Assembly (NCBI GenBank): GCA_030180135.1
Contig: CM058233.1
Location: forward strand, 102,403,994-102,467,993
Source of the DNA: Orychophragmus violaceus
Taxonomy: Eukaryota > Streptophyta > Magnoliopsida > Brassicales > Brassicaceae
Reading direction: 5' to 3'
Length of the DNA stretch: 64,000 nucleotides
Position 1 is the stretch's first letter. Every line of letters starts with the position of its first letter. This document shows positions 54,006-64,000 of this stretch, piece after piece. The notes below the pieces were generated by a model. The model had not been told where the DNA came from and did no database searches. It worked only from the letters and a program-made list of their open reading frames with translations. A program made the translations under genes and the position numbers.

Positions 54006-55079
54006 TTTTTAAAATATAGTATTATGGAGTATATAACAAATTAACAATCTTTCAATGATATATTGAAAATTCCTAAAAGTAAAAGTATTAAATTCATATT
54101 ATTATTACCAACCAATATATTATCCATAAAAAACAATAACAGGAACAGAAATTAAAATACAAACATCAATTACATCTTATATCACTTGAGAAATACAAAC
54201 TACATGAGTTGAAGAGTTTTGATTACGTGTTTACATTTTTAAAAAAATGTAAATTACACTATTGCATTAAACATTTCATTAAAAAGAATAATAACAAACT
54301 ATTGTTGACCAAAAAAAGAAACCATTAAAATTGAAAATCTTATATATTTCCAACTGGCTAATTTGATCATGAATTAAGTTTGTACACGGATCTAATGATG
54401 TACAACAATAATTAAGAGCCATGTGTAACAGATGTTTTAGGTTTATAACATATAAATGTTGACCAAACCTTATTTAATTGTGTGTGTCTCCGTGTGGGGG
54501 GTTTAATTTAGCGTCATAAATATACGAAAATAATCTGTAGTCAAACATATCCTCATGTACTTCCATTCAGTTGGTGTCATGTCCCAGAGATTCAGATATG
54601 GTATGATCCAATCTTTCATTGTGGTTCAGTATATAGATTATCATCTTCGGCCGATCTCTTATACCAACCCAATCAATTATTTTTAGGTGAACAGTCTTCA
54701 TATATATTACTTATTAGTTAAAAGTCAATTACTATAATATTTTCGGATAGTGTTTCAAATAGTTGCATGTAATCGCATAAGATAGTGTTGGCAAATGTTC
54801 TGTCAGAGAGAACATATCCAAAATTAGCAGAAATATGACGGATATGTTCAGATATAAAATGAATGATTGGGCTATCAGCCATATCAAATATAAGTGGATT
54901 CACAGATTACTAAAAGCCCATATACTAACGTTTATACAGCAGCTAGCCCAAGGATTTTGCAAAAGAATGTACTGTTGAAAAATAGTGGCAATCTACTACC
55001 ATTTCCTTTTATATATACTGTGTAGTCCTTCACGGTAACTAATATGATTCGTTCTCAACATATACAAATACAAATACTA
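54006..55079. other. AT-rich intergenic DNA
   Basis: No gene. A segment near 54570-54710 (ccagagattcagatatgg ... ttcatatata) shows diverged similarity to 60940-61075. Confidence 0.45.
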
Positions 55080-55746
55080 TTAAATATATATTTTAAAAAA
55101 AATAAAAAATTTAACAACAAAAATAATATTATAAAAATTTATATGAGATAATTTATAATTAGACATACATACATTATTATGTTTAGCAAAATATTTTATA
55201 GTTTATTATAAATAAATTTAATAGAATAAAATAATTTTATCATTATATATTTTTATGTAAGAAAATCAATACATAAATATATTATTTAAAATATTTTATG
55301 ATTTATATATAAATTAAAATTTATATAAAAATGTGATTTTACAATATTAAATCCAAAACAATATGTATTAATATTTAAAAATATTCATAAACGTTTTCAT
55401 ATTTATCATCTTATTATTTATTTATTTTATTGAAAGTTATGTATATCGAAATTTTTTAATTAAAAATCTTCATAAATATTTTCATATTTTATTGAAAATT
55501 ATGTATATAGATAAATTTAATTAAAAATCTTCATAAATATTTTCATATTTATCATCTTATCTTACTTTTCATTTTTTATTCAAAATTATGTACATCTCTA
55601 AGATAAAATTTAAAAACTATAATAAAATTACCAATATAAATTAAGGTTAACACATTAATTAGTCTTATTTTATTAATGGTAAATTAATAATAAACCATTT
55701 TGAGAGTGAATATAAAACTAAAAACACTTCTCAATTAATATAAAGA
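55080..55746 (-). mobile_element. AT-rich Helitron-like repeat, copy 2
   Basis: Same family as 53260-54005; minus-strand start A|TCTTTATATTAATTGAGAAG at 55746. A ~70-bp internal stretch (cttcataaatattttcata) is itself duplicated at 55470-55560. Confidence 0.5.
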
Positions 55747-55889
55747 TATATGTGACTACTAATTGGTCACTAATTAATCTGTTATAATATGATTAAGGAT
55801 AGTCCATGGGTTGCGTAGATTTAATTTTTAACAACTAGATATATATATATATGTGTGTGTGTTTTATTATAATTTTAAGTATTTTAATG

Positions 55890-57030
55890 TAATTGGGTAC
55901 TATTACTATTAAAAAACAAAACATTTATACTTTATTTTATCACCAATAAAATAGTTTACCAAAATAGAATAATATCTAATACTATTAGTTCAATTATTTT
56001 TAGAAAGTTTAATTGTTGACAAAAAATTATAGAAAGATTCAAATATATGTTCATGAGTTTATTTTGATTTTAGAATAGTTTTAATTTATGTTACCGAAAA
56101 TGACTTATTTTATTAAAATTTAGAATTAAATAAATTAATTTTAATTCATAGAATGAAAATATTATTTTATCTATTGGATGTGTTTAAAGTATCAAATTAT
56201 TTTCTCTAATAAGGATTACCAAAAAAAAATCTTAAAACATTAAAATACTATAATTATTTTAGATTGAATAAATACATAAGTTATAAATTATGAAAAAATA
56301 ATAAATAAGAATAACTAAACAACGAGAGAAAAATATGAACAAATTTAAAATTATTGAAGACACATGGCAATCTGTCAAATCTTGAGTTTGTCGAAAGCCT
56401 TAATTTATTATATAAATTTTTAATTTAAGTATTTTTGCTATTTTAAATACAAATGTATACTCTATTAATTTATCCATTGGCATTATGTAAAGTATCATAT
56501 CAATTTTTATAATAAAGAATACAAAACAATTCTAAAACATGAAAGTGTTGTAATTTGTTTTAAAAGAATAAAAACATAAGTTATAAATAATAAAATAAAG
56601 AGAGAACTAAATAATAAATATTTAAATAGAGAGAGAAATATATATAAAACATTCAAAATATATTTTCGTGAGTTTATTTTCTCTTTTGAATAAATTCAAA
56701 TTATGTTACCGAGAATTTTTTTATTTTTTTTACTTTTCTAAAATAAAGTTTAGAATTAAATAAATCAGTTATCTTCTTTATAAAATGAAATGGTTATTTT
56801 ATCCTTTTAAATTTGTTTGAAGTATTAGGTTAGTTTTTAAAACTAAAGATGACAAAAAATCTAAAACATTATAATTTTATAATTTTTAGAAAGAATATAA
56901 ACATAAGTTATCGATAATGAACAACACAATAAAGACACAAAAATAAATAATGAATCATTAAATAGAGAAGAAAAAATATGAGCATTTTAAAAATTATGAT
57001 GACACATGTCAACCCATAAATCTTTCTAAA
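55890..57030. repeat. three-unit AT-rich repeat array A-B-C, copy 1
   Basis: Related units occur near 56276, 56574 and 56904, each with an acataagttat-aata-tgaa core, a run of aatagagagag-type sequence and gacacatg-caa at unit ends. The three units differ consistently and recur in the same order at 58590-59510. Confidence 0.65.
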
Positions 57031-58559
57031 GAAAGAAAATGATGGTTAAAAGAGGAATTGACTAACTAAGCTAATATGAATCTTCATACCCATAAATTTT
57101 TGATCTAACACATGATCGATTACTCTGTCTTTTGTTCTCCAATCGCATGATGTAGGAAGTTTCAAATATTTATACAAACATAACAATATTATAATATATA
57201 TATACATTAATCTATTGATAGATAAAATACACTAATTTATTCTTAAATCTTAAAAATAACTATTTCATTCATTAGATTATAAGACATTTTTAAATTTTTG
57301 TCTTTCTCTTGATTGAGCATGTTTAAAAGCATAGTTACATATTAGTATTTTGTTAATAAAAATACAAGTTACAAAAGACGTAGTTTTGTGGTTTTAATTT
57401 TGAAAACACACCTCAAATCGTCTGATGTTCCTCTTGTATCTATCTTCTCCTTCTCCATCTCATCCACCTTAGTGTCAATTTGGTTGTATTGTGCAAATAT
57501 AGTACAAAAATCTATTGTTTGGATGGAAGAGAATGAGAAATGTTTCCCTTTTGTTTATGAAATTAAGAAAAAAAACTAATGTGTGTTTAAAAAACAATGC
57601 AATTTAAAGTGACAAAAGAATATCGAGAGATTATATATGAAAATGTTTAATCAAACAAAAATTTTATGAACACCAGAAAAACAAAACATTAGACTTAGTT
57701 AACTCAAATGGAGTATCATACTAAGAATAAAAAAAAAAAAATTCTAAATTTCTTGTTAAATTCAGATTTCAGTTAATAATCAAAACTAAAAAAAAAAAAT
57801 TTAAAGAACAAAATGAGTTACTAATATCGATGCAAAATGTCACTTATATATTATTATAGTGAAAAATTGGGTTTAAGACATATGCCACTTTGCAAGAGAA
57901 ATAAAAGACAAAACATAAGAGTCCAAGATATAAAAGAGTATAACAAAATATCCAAGCAACAAGAGAAAGCTTGAATCTTTTTATGAAGCTCCTTGCAGTG
58001 GTAAAAACCAAAAGAATAAAAGAAACATGAGATAGATTAGAAGAAAATGGAGAGAAAATAAATCCAATTTTGATTCAATACTAATCCATTTTGTATTTTT
58101 ACTCATCGTGAAGACAAAAAAAACGAGAGAAAGTTTTTGTTTGCTATTTTTTAAAAGATTTTTCCACTCATTTCAGAAATTTGAAACTCTCACATTTTCT
58201 TAATTCTTGATTGGTGATTATCTTCCATTTTTCTCTTAGATAACCACGTTTCTTAGGATAGACCACTCATGAAACTCTGAGTCACGACTGTTGTTGATGC
58301 GACGAAACACGTATATGAAGCTGTGATCTCCCCATCTTTCACTATCAGAGTTCTGAGTGATTTAGTATGGTTGATCATGATTATCAGATCCATATCCAAC
58401 AACAAGCATTTGACGGAAAGAAATCAATTGCTGCAAAATTTGAAGCAATTTACTCATATGCAAAAATGTGATATTGCATAACCTTTTGTTTTGTGGACTT
58501 GCAAATAATGAAACTTATTGTTCTAATGTTATTGAATTCTGCACAAGTGTTTCGCAAAA
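57031..58559. other. AT-rich intergenic DNA
   Basis: Nothing recognised. Two short ORFs (57388-57579 and a 34-codon frame at 58368-58472) have no domain or support. Confidence 0.45.
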
Positions 58560-59510
58560 TCCCTACTACAAGTTGTCGTGTCATTGCCTTAAGGATTACA
58601 AAAAATCATAAAACATTAAAATATTATAATTATTTTTAGATTGAATGAATATTTAAGTTATAAATTATGAATAATAAAATAGAGAAATAAAAATAAATAA
58701 TTAATAATTAAATGGAGAGAAAAATATGAACAAATAAACTCATGAAAATACTAATTTAAGTATTTTTGTTATTTCTAAATACAAATGTGTACTCTATTAT
58801 TTTTTTCATTATATATTTACATAGAAAATGCTTTATTTTTACTTATATCAATTTTTAATCTACTCAACGCATAGAATTATCCCTAGACTATAAAACAATT
58901 CTAAAAAACATGAAAGTGTGATAATTTGTTTTAAAAGAATAAAAACATAAGTTATAAATAATGAAAAATACAATAGAGAGAGAAATAAATAATGAATATT
59001 TAAATAGAGAGTAAAATATATGCAAGTTTAAAATTATTAAGGACACATGACAACCTTTCAAAGTTTGAGTTTTTCTAAAACACTCTTATTATTAATAAAG
59101 AAAACATTTATAAAATAGTTTACCAAAACATAATAATATATAATACTATTAGTTCAACTATTCATAAAATGTTCAAAATATGTTTCCATGAGTTTATTTT
59201 CTCTTTAGAATAAATTCAAATAATGTTACAGAGAAAATACTTTTTTAATTTTATAAAATAAATTTTAGAATTAAATAAAACATTTATTTTCTTTATAAAT
59301 ATTACAAAAAACTCTAAGAACATCATAATTTTATGATTTTTTAGAAAGAATAAAAACATAAATTATAGATAATGAACAATACAACAAAGATAGAGAAATA
59401 AATAATGAATCATTAAATAGAGAGGAGAAAATATATGCAATTTTAAAATTATGAAAATACATGTCAACTTTTTAAAGCTTAAATTTGTGAAAAACCTTAT
59501 TTTATTATAT
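58560..59510. repeat. three-unit AT-rich repeat array A-B-C, copy 2
   Basis: Units near 58652, 58946 and 59356 match units A, B and C of the array at 55890-57030 by shared variants (for example gataatgaaca in unit C). The leading segment ataaaatagtttaccaaaa... precedes unit C here but unit A in copy 1, showing internal rearrangement. Confidence 0.6.
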
Positions 59511-59793
59511 AAGATATCTATAGAATTTGACCACAATTATTCATTAGTTATGTATTATTAGCGCGCAAAATTAACACTTTATCTTTTTCTCATTTGTAAA
59601 ACCATCACAAAATCCATTTTGATGAAACATGTCTTTTCAACGGTGATTTATTTTGTGACACAAGACTAGATATAAAATATTAGGTACGGATGATATACAC
59701 TGTTTTCGATTGAGTTCGTAAACGGTGGAACTTGTTTTGAGTTTTGCTCAGAGGCAACATTCTTATTTCTTATTTAACTAGGCGTGTAATGAA

Positions 59794-60826
59794 TCTATAC
59801 TATCAAAATAGGTGATCTTTTTTAAAACTACCCTTAGTCTTACGGGGGATATTATTTTTTATGCCATTAGTTTTTTTTGTTTTGTTTTTGGTTCATTAAG
59901 GGTATTATAGTATTTAAAATTTTAGTCATACATAACAAATATTTCAAAGATTATATGGAAAACAAAACGGGCCTACTTTACTGCATATGGCGATAATTAG
60001 TATTAGAATGACATTTTAAGATATCCTGAAATAATTAATGAAATCAAATCTCTACGAAAAATTAGAATTATTGAATATAACTATAAATGATATAATATAT
60101 AAAATCGAACTACACTTAGATTCTTATATTATATTCCTCATTAAAAACTTAACCATATAGATCTATATATGTTTATATTATAGAAAAATCTTACAAATAT
60201 ATTCTTAACTTCTTGATTTTTATGAAAATAATAACTCAATTTATATTTATTATTAAAATTTATTAAAAATAATTTTAATTACATTTTGGTCTATTAAATT
60301 AACATAAAAATCTTTATAATTAGACATTATAAAACATAAAAAATTAAAAATAGATTAACCAATTTTAATTATATATACTATTAAAAAATATTATATCAAA
60401 AACAAAACGCGGGTAGAGAAATCACGGGTTGAATTAAGTTAGAATTAAATTTAAAAAATGAAAGAAAATACATTCTCTCTTTCAAGGATAATTTCTTTTT
60501 AAATTTAACTTCTTATACTAAAATGATAAAATAAACGTGTGTATAAAATAAAAAATAATAGAGACCTACAACATATATAAAAGATGAACTTCTATCCGTC
60601 AAAAATAGTTAATATAAACAAAAATGACTATAAATGTAATACGATACGAACACAAACAACTAAAATTATATAATATTTCACATTTTCTCCTAATCATTAC
60701 AATATTCAATTATTAACAATTATTTAGAATATTTTACAAATTTAAATTACAAAAAAATCTGCTCAAATAAAACAAATTTTCAAAAAATAATATGGCCGCG
60801 TTTTTTTAGCGCGGGTCAAAATCTAG
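59794..60826 (+). mobile_element. Non-autonomous Helitron (1.03 kb, plus strand)
   Basis: Begins A|TCTATACTATCAAAATAGG at 59794 and ends CTAG|T at 60823-60826, with hairpin ccgcg-tttttttag-cgcgg (60795-60813) nine bases before the end. No target duplication and no ORF of note. All terminal features of a Helitron are present. Confidence 0.85.
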
Positions 60827-62315
60827 TACATAAGTTATAAATTCAGTAATTCATTGTCTTTAGGCCTAAGTAGGCCTGGCCTACTGTGTACTGTCGTGTA
60901 TCATTCATTCCTCGTGCGTATAGGTCCTATACACTTGCAATGTTTTAGAGATTCAGACAGATATAGTTATACGGTTTTATTAGTGTTTCAATTCAGTAGA
61001 TTATCTCATCTTAAAGTGATCTTTTACCTTCCCAGTCAATGATTTTGGAAGATCAATCGTCATATATATAGTGGATTCTCAAACGTTCTATAAATATGTG
61101 AAAATTTGAATACATACATACTCAATAATTACTTTGTTTCCATCAGACATGTATAATGCCGTAGTTTTCTTCACATGTTTCTGATATTATATCAAACTTT
61201 TAACTACTATTGACGAGTAAGAGAGGACCCAAAGAAAGAGAGGAAGACCAAGTTCTTGTGTAAAAAACATTTTTCTAATTATACTTTAGTGTGGCTTACA
61301 CTTTACCTTATCAATGCAAGAGTTTCTTTCGCCATCTAACAAACTATAACTAATCCTAATCAGCATAAACATTATATAATACACTCGAAACATTGAAATC
61401 TATATGTCGTGAGAATCCAATCAGGATCATGCATGCGTCCATTTCAACCAAACATTTTATATATACAATATTTTGTTTTGTTTCTCTTAAAAGAATAGGG
61501 TGAGCTGGAGAAGAAGACAAAGCAGAAGAAAGCTAATCCATTAAGTGAATGGATTTGAACAGATAGAGCAACATGGATACACCTTACTTTGAATCATTCA
61601 AATGGCGTTGCCTTTTTTGCTTCTTTCCATTTTTATTTTATTTTGTCTGTTTTTGCCTTTATTTTGTTCTTCTCGATATATGTTTTGGAGTTTATGCAGA
61701 TTAACCTGACATGATAATGTAAAATGCACAAAAACATATATACATTATGTTTCTTTTCAAAATAACCTAAACGTCCAGATAATGTTCAAGAAAAGTCCAA
61801 AAATACCCGAGTTTACCAGACCGGCAACGGCAAGCAATTTAACTTTGGTATTTCAAATCTTGATATCTTCTTAGGTAACCCGTCTGGTGGACTTATTTGA
61901 ATTTCATATGAAAATGGCTTCTCTTAGATATCTCTTTAGTAACTTTTTTAAGAGATCAATGGTGAGTAGATTGAAATTCCTAGGCTCATAGTTATGATCC
62001 TATCGACATCTTAATCGCTTTTCCCTTTGTTTTCACCTTTTTCGGCTTCAAATGATCTCATGAAAAATGTGAAGCTAATGATATTTCCCTAAAATGCAAA
62101 GAACATGTGGATCTATCCAAAATTATTATCGATAAACACATTACACATGCAAAGGCTGGCTAAAATTGTTCTGATTAACGGCGACCGTAATAAACAACAT
62201 GTTACATGTGAGTATGTGACATCGATGGATAATCTTTATTTCTCAGAGAGCCAACCACAATACAAGCTATATACTGGAGTTGTCTCACTGTAAGCAATTG
62301 TAAAGTAGAATTTTC
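60827..62315. other. intergenic DNA
   Basis: No supported gene. ORFs at 60854-61042 and 62105-62293 are short and featureless. Confidence 0.5.
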
Positions 62316-63875
62316 ACTGTTTTTTTTTTTTTTTTTTGAAAATTGGGTTTTTATATTTAATTGCAAGAAAAATAAGTTTACATACCAAAAAGACTTGAAC
62401 AGTTGGAGACAGACCCAACAGCAAACCACCAGCCTTAATATAGGCTAGAATGGCAAGAATGAAAAAGTAACTAGTCGAATCTTCCGTTTCAATTACAAAA
62501 CTTAGAAGGAAGAGTTAACAAAGCTAGCCACAATCGCCTTTATTACCTAGATCACGATTTCCATGGCCCGGCGCAGTTGGATGCCACTGCATCTCTTTGG
62601 TTTTTGTAGACGGCTTGACATGCTGTTTTTAGAATATTCTTTTACCCGCATGGATGAGAAAACCATCTTGCTCCGTGTCATTGTCAATATCAACGGTCTC
62701 TTCCTCATCCTGAAAAGAGTCTAAAGACGAGAACTTATTATTTTGCATAGTTGCACTATATTATGATCTTTGAATAGGTCGCTTAACTTGAATAGGCGGA
62801 AGAGAAGATTCTTCCGCGGAGATAGTCTCGACGTTTGAGCCAAGACAAAAATATTGATTAGAGAAGTAAAAGCATAAGCTTCATTGGCAGTAAATTGAAA
62901 TTAGGAATCGCATAACCTATTAGCGAAGTGGTGGTAGCTACTGATGAAGTAAGGATCAGAGCAGAATCTTCGTGAGCACAAGCTAGAAAGGTTATGGAAA
63001 CATTAGTTGGAGAATTTTCCTTCTCCAATCTCTCTACCTTTATAATAGGAAGATCAACAGCAACATGAACCTTTTCCATTATCTTTCTTTAACTGTGAAC
63101 AATGCATTGGTTTTTCAGCGGTCTTTGAAATAAAAGTGGCAATCGACATTTTGAGCAGATATCGAGAAACTTTATGTCCCAATTTTTCACAACCACTACA
63201 AGTAGAAGGAAACCATAAGTATAGAACATCTACCATTTTGATGGTATCACTCCTATAATTAACGCCACAAGTTGAGGAAAAGGTTTATCGAGCTTAATCA
63301 CAACTAGAATTTTGGCTTGTCCCATTTGAGTCTGATCAAGCTAAGGTTTCTCAGTCAAAATTGGTTCCCATATCCCCGAAACAATCCACTTGATTCCAAC
63401 GAATGTGTAAATCTGATCTTGAATGTTACTAAAAATCAGCAAAACTGGACAAGCGTAATTTCCGGGACAGAAATAGTGTCTTTAGTATACCAAAGAGATA
63501 CAAAACATTAAGAAATCATCAACATGCCATAATCCATTTAACATAACCCATTTACGGGTTGATTTATCAGGAATATAGAAGAAATAGTTAGACTCCTAAT
63601 TTTCGAATGAAAATTTTACATTTTCTTTTCCCAAATCGTAATTACTACATCTTGAGTTTGACTGCTAAAAGGGACAGAGCTGCGATAAAACTGACCCAAA
63701 ACAAACTTTTTTTATTCTTTACACCACCTAGAAAAACATGGCTCGAAATTCTAATTCCAGGATACCATCTTTCATGTATTTCGGGATCCCTAAATGATTG
63801 GTTAATTTTTGCTGCCCAAAAATAATCTTTGGACCAAGCCTTGATGTTTGCCGCATCTGAGTCGGAGACATGATC
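62316..63875 (-). pseudogene. Decayed LINE ORF1 (DUF4283 / zinc-knuckle) retrocopy with poly(A)
   Basis: On the minus strand an ATG near 63872 opens MSPTQMRQTSRLGPK. Broken frames then give PDKSTRKWVMLNGLWHVDD, LDQTQMGQAKILVVIKLDKP and MVDVLYLWFPSTCSGCEKLG with HKVSR, the pattern of a DUF4283 protein followed by a CCHC knuckle whose last Cys is lost. Several stops and frameshifts are present. It ends at a T-run (62320-62337) that is the minus-strand A-tail after ~500 bp of 3' sequence. No RT follows, so this is an ORF1-only retrocopy or solo gag-like gene relic. The 5' limit and TSD were not identified. Confidence 0.72.
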
Positions 63876-64000
63876 TGGAGGTAGAGCAGAGTTAGCATGG
63901 TGATTAACTTTAACCCAATTTGAAAAGCAAATAAATAGATTTTTTTTTTCTTTTGCGTGGACTATTTAATAGATATATGAAAAGCAAATAAATGTGATTA

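Noticed and set aside
54718..54903. 61-aa minus-strand ORF
   Set aside because: No domain and no supporting gene structure.
58368..58472. 34-codon ORF starting MVDHDYQIHIQQQ
   Set aside because: Too short and unsupported; no known small peptide recognised.

Overview
This 64 kb window is plant nuclear DNA from a Brassicaceae species, most likely a Brassica or close relative. It has spliced GT-AG genes, AT-rich intergenic DNA and many retroposons, MITEs and Helitrons. Nine plant genes were recognised by translating exons. From memory, without a database search, eight of them match in order and orientation the Arabidopsis chromosome 4 interval around At4g25320 to At4g25410: AHL3 (+), a SAWADEE-domain gene (+, probably At4g25330), FKBP53 (-), TBL18 (+), CLPT1 (+), SAP10 (-, broken), a receptor-like cytoplasmic kinase (+, At4g25390-like) and the bHLH118 / bHLH126 pair (+,+; counted as two genes). 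The SHB1 gene expected between FKBP53 and TBL18 is absent, which suggests loss after genome duplication.

Layout. 1-0.5 kb: 3' end of a LINE. 1.85-3.56 kb: AHL3. 4.5-9.7 kb: duplications, a 172-bp retroposon, a Stowaway MITE, a 2.3-kb Helitron carrying a decayed RING-H2 fragment and a 3-copy ~208-bp tandem repeat, and a 1-kb non-coding retroposon just upstream of the SAWADEE gene (9.88-10.72 kb). 11.5-12.7 kb: a second non-coding retroposon. 13.1-15.9 kb: FKBP53. 16.2-18.1 kb: hAT MITE, copia remnant, SINE. 19.4-23.9 kb: TBL18 and CLPT1. 24.3-30.4 kb: SAP10 split by a 5.7-kb LINE with an intact 1367-codon ORF2 and a 17-bp target-site duplication (TSD). 32.4-34.3 kb: kinase. 34.6 kb: a 28-bp insertion made of the first 25 nt of U6 snRNA between 14-bp TSDs. 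35.0-36.5 kb: a miniature LTR element (TRIM-like). 38.3-39.8 kb: Harbinger-type MITE and bHLH118. 42.5-48.8 kb: a second nearly complete LINE (minus strand, two inactivating lesions). 50.4-51.3 kb: bHLH126. 51.3-64 kb: gene-poor, very AT-rich DNA with Helitron-like repeats, a duplicated three-unit repeat array, a complete short Helitron and a decayed LINE ORF1 at the right edge.

The genes act in separate pathways: chromatin and AT-rich DNA binding (AHL3), histone chaperone/prolyl isomerase (FKBP53), chromatin-reader type domain (SAWADEE), cell-wall O-acetylation (TBL18), plastid Clp protease assembly (CLPT1), stress zinc finger (SAP10), signalling (kinase) and transcription (bHLH). The most notable theme is target-primed retroposition at every size scale, from full LINEs to insertions consisting of little more than an A-tail, plus the U6-derived micro-insertion.
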